The notes: generated by a model not told the origin, from the letters alone. DNA of 36,983 nucleotides from Bacteroidota bacterium (GCA_025963485.1 JAOQAO010000231.1:1-36983); one strand, 5' to 3'; positions 9,135 through 17,995 are shown, counted from the stretch's first letter. Made by a program: numbers and translations.

Positions 9135-9473
9135 GTGAAGATAAAAGGATCAGCCAGGATATTGTCGGTCGCTTTACTGCTTAGTATATTCCTATACTCG
9201 ACAGCAGTGAGAGAGCTTCACTATGCCTTCTCTGTCAAATATCATACCACTACACACAATCACAAGTGTGAAAATCACATACACTCTACTGAAAAGGAAG
9301 ATGACTGCTCGATCTGTAAAATAGATGTCAATCACATTTATAATCATACGCTGGTCTCCGTCGTATGTACGACAGTTTTCCTGGTGCGGATCTCCGCACA
9401 GACAGCCGTAGAAATAATTTTCTCCCCGGAGTTTGCCGCTTACCATCTTCGCGGTCCGCCTGCTATAGCTTAA
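9135..9473 (+). CDS. Small His/Cys-rich membrane-associated protein, DUF2946-like
   Basis: 112 residues if the GTG at 9135 (MKIKGSARILSVALL) is the start; the frame is open further upstream with only TTG starts. A hydrophobic signal or anchor is followed by a short exported-looking stretch rich in His and Cys (YHTTTHNHKCENHIH, then DDCSICKID), a second hydrophobic segment, and the end LRGPPAIA. A cysteine pair of CxxC type followed by a terminal RGPP/RAPP is what I associate with DUF2946-like small proteins next to TonB receptors in metal loci. Metal binding is inferred from composition. It lies 124 bases upstream of the TonB receptor on the same strand, probably in one operon. Confidence 0.6.
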   Translation: MKIKGSARILSVALLLSIFLYSTAVRELHYAFSVKYHTTTHNHKCENHIHSTEKEDDCSICKIDVNHIYNHTLVSVVCTTVFLVRISAQTAVEIIFSPEFAAYHLRGPPAIA

Positions 9474-9597
9474 GCCCAATTTATACATCCTATGCCGTCA
9501 TGCACCATGACCGGTATTGGCATTACGACTATGCATCACTGATCCTATGTGAGCGTCATGGAGCGAATGGATTAAGTAATTACCTAAATAAAATCAA

Positions 9598-12048
9598 GTG
9601 AAATATATCAAGTACATCATAGTACTGATGCTCGCATCTGTAGGCGCTCTCGCGCAAAACAGCCTCAGCGGCAAAGTCTATGATAAAGAAACAAAAGAAC
9701 CGCTCTACGGAGCGGCCATATACGTGACCGACCTGAAGACCGGTACTGTGACTGACACCGCAGGAGGATTTGAGCTGAATAACCTGCCAAATGGAAAACT
9801 GCTGCTGGAAATAAAAATGGTAGGGTACACTACGCAGGCGATCACGGTAAATACCGGAGCGGCACAAGGCGACCTCACTATCTATATGACACACACAGCA
9901 GGTGAGCTGCAGGAGGTGATCGTGACCGGCGTATCTAAAGCCACGGAGATCAACCGCAGTCCGGTACCTATCGTGGTGGTCAATCATGACTACCTGCTAT
10001 CCAACTCCGCCACTAATGCGATAGACGCCCTGACCAAAATACCAGGTGTCACTGCTGTCACCACCGGCCCCAATGTGTCCAAACCATATATCAGAGGGCT
10101 GGGATTTAACCGTATACTGACCTTATATGATGGCTCACGACAGGAGGGGCAGCAGTGGGGTGATGAGCACGGCATCGAGGTGGACCAATACGGGGTGGAC
10201 AGAGTAGAGATCATCAAAGGACCGGCGAGCCTGAGCTATGGATCAGATGCACTGGCCGGTGTGGTCAATCTCATCCCCACGCGTCCTGCACCAGAGGGAA
10301 GGCTGCAAGGGGACATCACACTGGACTATGGGACTAACAACCGTGAGCTAGGCGGATCGGCGATGATCAAAGGGACGAAACAAGGTGTCGACTGGATAGC
10401 GCGTATATCGCATAAGCAAGCGATCGATTATATCAATAAATATGACGGACGTGTTTTTGCTACTGCCTTTAGCGAGACAGATGCCAGCGGATCGATAGGC
10501 ATACATAGAGAGTGGGGATACTCGCATGTCAATTTCTCTCTCTACGATGACCTGCAGGAGATACCGGATGGTGGCCGTGACAGCGCTTCACGGAGATTTA
10601 CCCGCCAGATAGATGAAGCGGGCAATACAGAAATAGTATCTAATCACGATCTCCATAGCTATAAGATCGAAGTGATACATCAGCGTGTACAGCACTATAG
10701 GGTCAATGCAGACAATAGCTTCCGGCTCGGGCAGGGGGCCGGTATACTCGATGTCGACCTGGGCTATCAGCGTAGCGTACGCAGGGAGTTTAGCCATCCG
10801 GTGCTATCAGATATCGCGGGATTGTACCTGATACTGGATGCTTTCAACTATGATATCAAATACCACATGCCGGAGATCAGGCAGTGGGACCTGACGATAG
10901 GTTTCAATGGAGACTATCAGAGGAACTCTGTGACCTCAGGGACCGAGTTTGTGATACCCTCATATTCTCAATTAGATTTTGGTCCTTTCGCCGTGGTTAA
11001 AAAGAAGCTGGGAAAATTTGATCTCGAAGGTGGCCTACGGTATGATATCAGGATATTCAATAATCAGGAACTCTATACTGCGGCGAATCCTGTGACCGGA
11101 TTCGATATGCCAGTGAGCGCCACTACAGCGGGAGCTGACAAGATATTCTCAAGCTATCATACTACTTTTCAGGGTTTGTCCGGTAGCATAGGAGCTACGT
11201 ATAATGTCAATAAGCAATTGGCGCTTAAACTCAATTTTGCGCGTGGGTACCGTGCGCCGAATATCTCTGAGATATCTGCCAATGGTGTGCATCCCGGCAC
11301 GAATATTTATCAGATAGGCAATCCCAGCTTTAAGCCTGAGTTTAGCCTCCAGCCTGATTTTGGTGTATCTTATAGCTCAAAGTACGTGGCATTTACAGCA
11401 GATGTTTTCTACAATTATATCCAGAACTATATCTACAATCAAAAGCTCAGCAGTGTCCATGGTGGTGACTCAGTGCTGGTAGCGGGCAACCAGACCTTTG
11501 AGTTTCAGTCGGCGCGGGCGCAGCTATATGGCGGCGAGGTGAGCCTTGATATACATCCTGTCACTTCTCTGCATATCGAGAATGCGCTGTCGCTGGTATA
11601 TGCTGACTTCCTGGGGCAAAAAGGACAAGCGGTAGCAGATAGTGAGAGGTACTTGCCTCTTATTGCTCCGATACATGGCACGTCAGAGGTGCGTTACGAT
11701 TTCAATATTAAAAAGGCACAGATCGTTAATGCCTTTGTCAAAGTCGGTGTGACCTATTATGCGAAGCAAACCAGGGTATACAGCGCCTTTGGCACCGAAA
11801 CATCCACTCCGGGCTATGCCCTGCTGAACGCCGGTTTTGGTGCGGGTTTTGCCAATAAAAAGGGCAAAACCATCATGAGCCTGTACGTGCTGGGGTCGAA
11901 CCTACTCAATACGGCGTATCAGGACCATCTTAACCGGCTCAAGTACTTTGAGCCCTATCCGGGCAATGCAACAGGCCACAATGGTATATACAATATGGGT
12001 ACTAATATCTCGATCAAGGTGAATTTTCCGCTGGATTTCAAGATTTAA
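9598..12048 (+). CDS. TonB-dependent outer-membrane receptor
   Basis: 816 residues from GTG 9598. A clear signal peptide (MKYIKYIIVLMLASVGALAQ) is followed by a carboxypeptidase-regulatory-like beta domain (about 22-100: LSGKVYDKETKEPLYGAAIY), a plug domain (about 115-225: ALTKIPGVTAV, PYIRGLGFNRI, EIIKGPASLSYGSDALAGVV) and a 22-strand-type barrel with the conserved NFARGYRAPNISE. It belongs to the single-chain receptors for siderophores, metals or cobalamin rather than the SusC type: there is no SusD partner. The His/Cys-rich protein before it and the small lipoprotein after it suggest a metal or metal-complex ligand; this is inference. A strongly structured intergenic segment begins directly after the stop. 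Confidence 0.93.
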   Translation: MKYIKYIIVLMLASVGALAQNSLSGKVYDKETKEPLYGAAIYVTDLKTGTVTDTAGGFELNNLPNGKLLLEIKMVGYTTQAITVNTGAAQGDLTIYMTHTAGELQEVIVTGVSKATEINRSPVPIVVVNHDYLLSNSATNAIDALTKIPGVTAVTTGPNVSKPYIRGLGFNRILTLYDGSRQEGQQWGDEHGIEVDQYGVDRVEIIKGPASLSYGSDALAGVVNLIPTRPAPEGRLQGDITLDYGTNNRELGGSAMIKGTKQGVDWIARISHKQAIDYINKYDGRVFATAFSETDASGSIGIHREWGYSHVNFSLYDDLQEIPDGGRDSASRRFTRQIDEAGNTEIVSNHDLHSYKIEVIHQRVQHYRVNADNSFRLGQGAGILDVDLGYQRSVRREFSHPVLSDIAGLYLILDAFNYDIKYHMPEIRQWDLTIGFNGDYQRNSVTSGTEFVIPSYSQLDFGPFAVVKKKLGKFDLEGGLRYDIRIFNNQELYTAANPVTGFDMPVSATTAGADKIFSSYHTTFQGLSGSIGATYNVNKQLALKLNFARGYRAPNISEISANGVHPGTNIYQIGNPSFKPEFSLQPDFGVSYSSKYVAFTADVFYNYIQNYIYNQKLSSVHGGDSVLVAGNQTFEFQSARAQLYGGEVSLDIHPVTSLHIENALSLVYADFLGQKGQAVADSERYLPLIAPIHGTSEVRYDFNIKKAQIVNAFVKVGVTYYAKQTRVYSAFGTETSTPGYALLNAGFGAGFANKKGKTIMSLYVLGSNLLNTAYQDHLNRLKYFEPYPGNATGHNGIYNMGTNISIKVNFPLDFKI

Positions 12049-12049
12049 A

Positions 12050-12126
12050 GACTTTCCAGGTTTTTGGTGACCAGGTAGGAGTTAAGAGACCACGGCGACC
12101 ATTTTGCCGGTGAAACCTGGAAAGTC
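12050..12126 (+). repeat. Long inverted repeat directly after the TonB receptor gene
   Basis: A perfect 14-base inverted repeat, GACTTTCCAGGTTT at 12050-12063 and AAACCTGGAAAGTC at 12113-12126, encloses 49 bases that contain a smaller CGGC/GCCG stem (12093-12096 with 12106-12109). It could act as a transcript-end stabiliser or attenuator between receptor and lipoprotein. No run of T follows, so it is not a classical intrinsic terminator. Confidence 0.6.
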
Positions 12127-12135
12127 CGGGCAATA

Positions 12136-12173
12136 ATTCCCGCAGTTGGCGTTTTTAACGTAGCTGCGGGAAT
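12136..12173 (+). repeat. Second hairpin between TonB receptor and lipoprotein
   Basis: ATTCCCGCAG at 12136-12145 pairs perfectly with CTGCGGGAAT at 12164-12173, with an inner CGTT/AACG stem around three T. The left arm could instead pair with CGGG at 12127-12130, giving two mutually exclusive structures. It sits about 90 bases before the lipoprotein start. Confidence 0.55.
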
Positions 12174-12262
12174 CTTCGGGATGTCCAAAGCGTATACGAG
12201 GTTGTTAGCATGTGAATATAGGGAGCAACGTATAATAGTTATTTTTAACCCTAATAATAAGA

Positions 12263-12808
12263 ATGAAGAGATCCATCGTCATAGCTGTATGTACACTGTT
12301 CGCAGTCATGGCATTCCTCTATTCGTGCAAAACGGATACACCCCTATCTATCAATGAATACATCACTACTGCCAGGGTCATAGCTATTAATCAGACTGAT
12401 CTTACTATTGATACTTTCCAGTATATAAATTTTAATGAGGCTGTGGCCAACCCTCCGCAGTATGTGGATACGATCAGGCTGAAGGCCAACACGATTTATT
12501 CTATACAGCTGAAGCTAATGAATGAGGCTAGTAACCCTTCTTTGGACCTATCGGACAGTATCACGGCCTTGGGTGATAATCACCTCATCGTATACAATAT
12601 GGATCCATCGTCAGATATGGTGACGGTCAAAATAAAGGACAAAGATTCTAAGGGATTGCCGATAGGCCTCATGAGCACCTGGCAGGTAAAGGATACGACC
12701 AATGGCTCCCTGCGCCTGATCCTCTACCACCAGCCGGGCAGCAAGAATGGGACCATCACGCCGGGCAATGTCGACTTTGAGGCGGACTATCCGATAGTGG
12801 TGAAATAA
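12263..12808 (+). CDS. Small lipoprotein downstream of TonB receptor
   Basis: 181 residues with a lipoprotein signal: a hydrophobic stretch ending in AFLYSC, cysteine at about 22. The rest is rich in beta-strand patterns, with LKLMNEASNPSLDLSDSIT, DKDSKGLPIGLMSTW and GSLRLILYHQPGSKNG. I recognise this layout (short beta protein with a D-x-G-LPIGL centre and a final xxDFExxYPIVV strand) as a family often placed after TonB receptors in Bacteroidota and given only generic names. It probably faces the periplasm or cell surface and helps the receptor, but its ligand is unknown. It is on the same strand as the receptor, 214 bases downstream, separated by two hairpins. Confidence 0.75.
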   Translation: MKRSIVIAVCTLFAVMAFLYSCKTDTPLSINEYITTARVIAINQTDLTIDTFQYINFNEAVANPPQYVDTIRLKANTIYSIQLKLMNEASNPSLDLSDSITALGDNHLIVYNMDPSSDMVTVKIKDKDSKGLPIGLMSTWQVKDTTNGSLRLILYHQPGSKNGTITPGNVDFEADYPIVVK

Positions 12809-12820
12809 ATCTTCTCATTT

Positions 12821-12866
12821 CCGGCTCAACCCTCAAAGAGTTTGAAACCCTTTGAGGGTTCTCCGG
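12821..12866. repeat. Intergenic palindrome
   Basis: AACCCTCAAAG (12828-12838) pairs perfectly with CTTTGAGGGTT (12850-12860), and short CCGG sequences flank both arms. Palindromes with AACCCTCAAAG/CTTTGAGGGTT arms are a form I have met between genes in other Bacteroidota. Here it lies between convergent genes. Confidence 0.55.
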
Positions 12867-12876
12867 CAAGTATAAA

Positions 12877-12919
12877 TACAAAGCGGAACAGACTTATCGT
12901 CCATTCCGCTTTGTAATTT
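12877..12919 (+). terminator. Intrinsic terminator between convergent genes
   Basis: TACAAAGCGGAA (12877-12888) and TTCCGCTTTGTA (12904-12915) form a perfect 12-base stem followed by a short T-rich stretch. It would end transcription of the lipoprotein gene and, being near-symmetrical, might also act for the aldehyde dehydrogenase gene from the other side. Confidence 0.65.
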
Positions 12920-12956
12920 GTATTTCAATCCGAAATCAAAATTCCGAATTCCGAAA

Positions 12957-14612
12957 TCAGATATTTTTCCTGTGCCCTACCCATACGAAACGCTTGTTGA
13001 CGTATTCCGGATTGGTGAAGGTTGCGTTGCCGGCAGGATTGCCACCAGTGACGTGAAAGTCGCTGAAGGTCGCATGCTGATTGACAAAGATGCCACCAGT
13101 GAGATTGAATGAGACCGGGGTGAATACCGATTCCATTTCTTCCTCTATTAGTTTCGCTACATCATCGTTGGTCGTGTATGCAGCACAAGTGATCGCACCG
13201 TGTTTGCCAGCCATTTCTTTAGCGAGTTCGACAGACTGCGTAGTGTTTTTTGTTTTGATCACGAGCACTATCGGGCCGAAGAGTTCATTCTCGTAGATGC
13301 CGAAGTCTTTGGCTCCCACCTCCAGTACTATTACAGACGATGTACGTGCCTCAGGATATTCTGCATTGGCTACTTTGCCGGGCTCGAGGAGCGTGGTGGC
13401 GATGTCCTTCACAGAGTCTATTCTCTTCATGGTAACGTCGCTCTGTATAGCGCCGAGTGTGCCAGGGCCCATAGCAGGGTGCTTGGCTATGCCGCTGATC
13501 GCATCGACGAGGGCTTTGACTGTGTCGTCATAACTGATATGGCCAGCCGCAGAGTTGATACCGCCTTCCGGGATAAAGAAATTCTGCGGAGCAGTACACA
13601 TCTGCCCTGAGTATAGCGATACGGAAAATGCGAGATTCTGGACTACTGCTGCGAGATCGTTTACCGAGTCGATGATGACCGAGTTGACGCCTGCCTTTTC
13701 TGTGAAAGTAGTTTTGCCGGGCAGTGCCTCTATCACTTTGCCGAAGGCAGAGCCGCCGGTATAGTCGATGAGCTTCACGAGCGGATGCTCAGCCAGTTTC
13801 TTTGTGATCAGTTTGTCAGAACTGTCGGCTGCGAGCTGCACGATATTTGGATCATGGCCTTTCTGATGCAGGGCGTTCTGTATCTCTGCCACGACTATTG
13901 CGATAGCGTATACAGACTTGGGATGCGGCTTGACGATGGCGGTATTGCCAGTGACTAGTGTCGCGAAAAGCCCCGGCACCGTATTCCAGGTAGGGAAAGT
14001 AGAGCAGCCTATGATAAGGCCGATACCCTTAGGCACTGCGTGATAATGTTTTTCGAGTCTGAGGGTTGCTTTGCCGGCTGGTTTTTCCCAGGTGATAGAT
14101 GACGGGAAACGCTTCAGCTCTTCCCAGCCCATGGCCAGTGCCTCGAGTGCGCGGTCGCTCGCATGCGGCCCGGATGCCTGGAAGCTCATGACGAATGACT
14201 GGCCTGTCGTATGCTGAGTAGCCTGTGCGATCTCAAAGAAACGATTCTTAACGCGCTCCAATGCGTCGATCAGTATATCTGCACGTTCATCGGCAGATAT
14301 CTTTTTCCACTCGTCAAAGGCACGGCCGGCGCGCACGATCAGCGTGTCTACTTCGAATGTAGGATACGTGATGCCAAGCGGCTTCATAGTATATGGCGAA
14401 ACTTCTTCACCGACCCATGATACAGGGTTCTGCTGATGGAGCTGTTCAAATTTTTTGCCGAGCTGCTCGTTGAATGCTTTCAGGCCCTGTGCGGGCGCGT
14501 CTTCGCCATACGCTTTTGGCGACTCAGGATATTGAGCGAAAAAAGTACGTGCGTGAATAGCCTTGACGGCATTTTCTGCGATCTCTCTGTTGGATGGACT
14601 CAATAATGACAT
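12957..14612 (-). CDS. paaN: Aldehyde dehydrogenase, PaaN type
   Basis: 551 residues, an aldehyde dehydrogenase superfamily member with the extra N-terminal region of PaaN proteins: AIHARTFFAQYPESPKAYGE, GEEVSPYTMKPLGITYP and the segment FEIAQATQHTTGQSFVMSFQ. Superfamily motifs include the nucleotide-binding NTAIVKPHPKS, the TGGSAFGK turn and the catalytic cysteine in YSGQMCTAPQNF (about residue 337). PaaN is named from phenylacetate degradation clusters, where its exact reaction has been uncertain. No paaABCDE, paaG or paaK genes are in this window, so here it is an orphan and may act on another aldehyde or CoA-linked intermediate. The start at 14612 fits the family N-terminus. Confidence 0.87.
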   Translation of the reverse strand: MSLLSPSNREIAENAVKAIHARTFFAQYPESPKAYGEDAPAQGLKAFNEQLGKKFEQLHQQNPVSWVGEEVSPYTMKPLGITYPTFEVDTLIVRAGRAFDEWKKISADERADILIDALERVKNRFFEIAQATQHTTGQSFVMSFQASGPHASDRALEALAMGWEELKRFPSSITWEKPAGKATLRLEKHYHAVPKGIGLIIGCSTFPTWNTVPGLFATLVTGNTAIVKPHPKSVYAIAIVVAEIQNALHQKGHDPNIVQLAADSSDKLITKKLAEHPLVKLIDYTGGSAFGKVIEALPGKTTFTEKAGVNSVIIDSVNDLAAVVQNLAFSVSLYSGQMCTAPQNFFIPEGGINSAAGHISYDDTVKALVDAISGIAKHPAMGPGTLGAIQSDVTMKRIDSVKDIATTLLEPGKVANAEYPEARTSSVIVLEVGAKDFGIYENELFGPIVLVIKTKNTTQSVELAKEMAGKHGAITCAAYTTNDDVAKLIEEEMESVFTPVSFNLTGGIFVNQHATFSDFHVTGGNPAGNATFTNPEYVNKRFVWVGHRKNI

Positions 14613-14743
14613 ATGAATGATTTTCGATTGTTAAATTATGAAGGCTGAAAGTAAAGTATTTTAAATAGATACCCAAAATACAAAATATGGCACACGGATG
14701 ACACACGGATAATAGTGGAATACAAACGGATCAATACAGTGAT

Positions 14744-16159
14744 CTAAGCACTTAACTCTGTCAGCTTCTCCATGATCCAACCTTTGTCCGCTATCTGCCT
14801 GGTCTTTTCTATTTCCAGTTTCAGGGCTGCTATTTTTTTCTGGTCTTTGACATCGGCGCGGAAAAGCTTGAGCGTATAACGGACAAAGTTGCCGTACACG
14901 GAGCGCTGCGTGTCGGAGATCAGTTTTTTGCGGCTGAGGAGGATGCGGAAGCTCTCTTTGAGCGACTGGAGCGGCTGGTATTCGCCGAGCTCGTAGTAGG
15001 TCTTCATCAGCGTGGTCTTGGCATCGAGCTGGTAGAATACGTCGTCGTAGTCTACCGTGCCGAGGAGTTCGAGTACCTGATCATATTTTTTTGCGGCAAA
15101 GGCATAGCGCGCCATATTAAATGTATAAGCATTCTCCCTGTCGCGATCAGAGATATGCGGTGCATAGTCTTTGATAAAATCTGCAGCCCACTTGAGTTCT
15201 TTGGCCCGGAGGGCGGTAGTAACGATATTTTTAAACTCCCAGGGAGACAGCGAGCCTGTGTGTGTGAGCAGGCCATCTTTCAGTTGCTGCTTGTAGAGAA
15301 TAAAGATCTTCTGAACGTAGGTGAGATCCCCTTTATTTATCATACGGATGCAGTAGTTGATCGCAAAGGCATATAGCTGCTCTGCTTCCTGCGTGGGGAA
15401 TAGGTGTATGTGGCGGGAAAGCAATTCCCTGAGCCTGTCAAAATTTGCATCGCCATCTTTCTCTTCCAGTGTGTATATGATGGCGAGATAGATCTTCACG
15501 AGTGGCACTTCGTCAAAAACTTTCGACTCTGCAAACCTCAGTACATCTCCCATGAAATGAAGCTGCGAGGGGATATTGAGGAACTTCTGGTAGTGCAACG
15601 ATGATGCATAGAATTTCAGCTTCTGGATAATGTAATAGGTATCCAGGCTCTGCATGGTCTGCGAGAGGTGCTTTTCGCTATCGCGGCGATCGAGGTTTTC
15701 GATAAAAGTATTTTGCTGCTCATCAATGAGGTACCGGGAATGATAAAATCCCGCATCCCGGAAAGTATTTTTATTGACGCTGTCATCTGCATTCTTGATC
15801 AGGGGTTCTATACAAGAGGATATTCCACGGCTATTGTATATGTTGAGCAGTGCGAGGGAACGGTCAGTATCGCGGCCATAAGCATACTCCATGACGAGGA
15901 ACCGTTCCAGTATCCTGGTGAGATCGGACAGTAGCCGTGCATACCGCAGAGGGACATACTTCTTTTTGCCATGTGCGACCTTCCAGATATTTTCTTTGTC
16001 CAGGGCCTCCGGGATACGTTCTTTATAGAACGTCCTGATGTAGCCCCAGCATAGGTTTAGCTTATCGTCGCTGGTAGCGCCGGGCATAAATTTGTCAAAG
16101 CGATTTAGCTCATATTGTGAGAAAGAGCGCAGGATATGGTCTGGTTTGGTATGGAGCAT
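14744..16159 (-). CDS. Helical-repeat protein, Bacteroidota-specific family, function unknown
   Basis: 471 residues, no export signal, predicted almost wholly helical with many Leu/Tyr-rich helical pairs (for example YDQVLELLGTVDYDDVFYQL). The N-terminal pattern (LRSFSQYELNRFDKFM, then RYARLLSDLTRILERFLVME) is typical of ~500-residue hypothetical proteins of Chitinophagaceae that begin with a short ELxRFxxF segment and a conserved LLSDLTxxLExFL helix. It resembles in plan, but not closely in sequence, the protein at 742-2259. It is 131 bases downstream of nothing on its strand and is divergent from the T9SS cargo genes. No function can be given. Confidence 0.78.
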   Translation of the reverse strand: MLHTKPDHILRSFSQYELNRFDKFMPGATSDDKLNLCWGYIRTFYKERIPEALDKENIWKVAHGKKKYVPLRYARLLSDLTRILERFLVMEYAYGRDTDRSLALLNIYNSRGISSCIEPLIKNADDSVNKNTFRDAGFYHSRYLIDEQQNTFIENLDRRDSEKHLSQTMQSLDTYYIIQKLKFYASSLHYQKFLNIPSQLHFMGDVLRFAESKVFDEVPLVKIYLAIIYTLEEKDGDANFDRLRELLSRHIHLFPTQEAEQLYAFAINYCIRMINKGDLTYVQKIFILYKQQLKDGLLTHTGSLSPWEFKNIVTTALRAKELKWAADFIKDYAPHISDRDRENAYTFNMARYAFAAKKYDQVLELLGTVDYDDVFYQLDAKTTLMKTYYELGEYQPLQSLKESFRILLSRKKLISDTQRSVYGNFVRYTLKLFRADVKDQKKIAALKLEIEKTRQIADKGWIMEKLTELSA

Positions 16160-16446
16160 AAATGGCCTTTATACAAGCTAAAATAACTATTTAGATAAAA
16201 TATCAGGTATATAATATGTTCAAATACGCATCGAATGCTGTTAATTGTATTTTTTATATGGTATATAGGCCGTTTAATGTACTTTTTTTACCGCTTTGTG
16301 CTGCGTTTATTTGCATCGTGAAAGAATGTCGAAAGCAAGAACTGAATATTTTATTAAGTGGATACTAAAAATTAGCAGTAGCCGAATAATCGTATTTATT
16401 TGCAGTGAACATAAAACAGGGAATGACAAAGATTAAATCAAACCGC

Positions 16447-17835
16447 ATGAAAATATTTTTAATAAGCCTGATGGTGGCATATGGCATGGCGACCAGTGCG
16501 CAGATCACCGCTATCACCCCTACTCAAACGTATCAGGGGGACTCGCTATATACTACGATCACATCATCCGGGGTATTCCTGATCGGATCATCCCCACAAG
16601 GGAATATCAAGGATATTCTTTTTAAGAATGCTACGGATTCGGTCTTTGCGATCTCGGACTCTACCAATGTGGTCGATGTAAATACGGCGACCACCTTCTG
16701 GCGCATACCGGATAACATAGCTACGGGCCTGTATACGCTGGTCGTGAGAGTTTACAATAATCTATTCTCCGGTCCGACCACTGATCAGACGTTGAATAAC
16801 TCATTCAACATCACCTCGCGCATATGGCCGGGCGATGCGGATGACAATCAGGTGGTAGATAATAATGATCTGTTGCCTATCGGTCTGGGTTATGGTGGCA
16901 CTGGTAATACGCGCCCTGACCAATCCATAAGCTGGATAGCCCACTCGGGAATAGACTGGCCTCAATTTTTTACGAGTTACACTCCGGCTATCAACTACAA
17001 ATATGCGGACTGTGATGGCAATGGTACGATCAACGCTGCAGATACATTGGCCATTCACCAGAACTTCAGCCTCACGCATAGCAAAACGAACGGTAGCAGG
17101 CCATGGCGCAGTGGTATACCGGCATTGATACCGGTGTTTGATAAAGGTGGCGTATATAATGGTGATACACTGACCGTGAGTTTCGTACTCGGTGATACCA
17201 GTATCCCGGCTAGTCATATTTATGGAGTGGCTTTTACCTATCACTATGATCCGCAGATCATGGATTCGACTTTCACTAACATCACATATGGCAGCTCGTG
17301 GCTGGGAAGTACTGCTGATAAAATAAATATCAGCAAAGCATTTCATAGTCAGGGACAGATCAAGATAGCACAGACGCGTATCGACCACACTGCGCGTAGC
17401 GGCAGTGGCCCTATCGGCAGGGCGAGCTTCAAAATAACGACTGATAATATCAGCGGCCTGGCCTATGGTCCATATGTGCAGTCAGGGTATATCACCGACG
17501 TCACGCTCGTAGATAGCACGGGCCATATCATCCCTGTCAACGAAGGTGCCGATACGACTTCACTGATGTATTATCCTGACGGCATAGGAGAGCTATCACA
17601 GAAGATGGTACGTATCATGCCAAATCCTGCAAGTACGTGGTGTAATATATCTGCTGCTGATGATATCACAGAGGTACTGATCATGGACATAAGTGGCAAG
17701 GAGATGTGGCATAATAGAAATGTAAATAGCAGATCACTCGACATAGATATATCCGTCTTTAGGGACGGCCTGTACTTCGCACAGGTGAAAACGCGGAGAG
17801 GATCAAGGACAGAAAAATTGCTAAAGATCAAATGA
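16447..17835 (+). CDS. T9SS-secreted protein with dockerin-like and cohesin-like domains
   Basis: 462 residues from the ATG at 16447, chosen because the signal peptide (MKIFLISLMVAYGMATSAQ) begins there; the frame is open to a GTG at 16405. Order of parts: IPT/TIG-like module (about 20-122, ITPTQTYQGDS to TLNNSF); two dockerin-like calcium loops (GDADDNQVVDNNDLLPIG near 125 and CDGNGTINAADTLAIHQNF near 187); a cohesin/CBM-like beta sandwich (about 222-375, YNGDTLTVSFVLGD, YHYDPQIMD); and a type A T9SS C-terminal domain (RIMPNPASTWCNIS to the final KLLKIK). It would be exported by Sec and then T9SS to the surface or medium. The N-terminal module is shared with the next two genes. Role unknown; adhesion or matrix function is inference. 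Confidence 0.85.
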   Translation: MKIFLISLMVAYGMATSAQITAITPTQTYQGDSLYTTITSSGVFLIGSSPQGNIKDILFKNATDSVFAISDSTNVVDVNTATTFWRIPDNIATGLYTLVVRVYNNLFSGPTTDQTLNNSFNITSRIWPGDADDNQVVDNNDLLPIGLGYGGTGNTRPDQSISWIAHSGIDWPQFFTSYTPAINYKYADCDGNGTINAADTLAIHQNFSLTHSKTNGSRPWRSGIPALIPVFDKGGVYNGDTLTVSFVLGDTSIPASHIYGVAFTYHYDPQIMDSTFTNITYGSSWLGSTADKINISKAFHSQGQIKIAQTRIDHTARSGSGPIGRASFKITTDNISGLAYGPYVQSGYITDVTLVDSTGHIIPVNEGADTTSLMYYPDGIGELSQKMVRIMPNPASTWCNISAADDITEVLIMDISGKEMWHNRNVNSRSLDIDISVFRDGLYFAQVKTRRGSRTEKLLKIK

Positions 17836-17850
17836 CCAAACATCCTTCCA

Positions 17851-17897
17851 TAAATCCCCACCTCTATACCACTGAACCGGTGTGTGGTGGGGATTTA
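17851..17897 (+). terminator. Hairpin after the first T9SS cargo gene
   Basis: TAAATCCCCACC (17851-17862) and GGTGGGGATTTA (17886-17897) form a perfect 12-base stem 15 bases after the stop codon. No T run follows, so it may stabilise the transcript end or terminate inefficiently. Confidence 0.5.
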
Positions 17898-17995
17898 TAC
17901 CTGATCCAGTCACCTGGAGCAGGACATCGGAAAGGTTTTTCAAAAAAACGGAACTATAAATTATTTATTCATTCATCAATTAAACCAAAAAAGCT

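Noticed and set aside
12093-12173. Cobalamin riboswitch or RNase P RNA
   Set aside because: Pieces such as GGTGAAA, CCCGCAG and GGAAAGTCCGGGC look similar, but the B12 box and the other conserved RNase P regions are not found and the interval is too short for RNase P.
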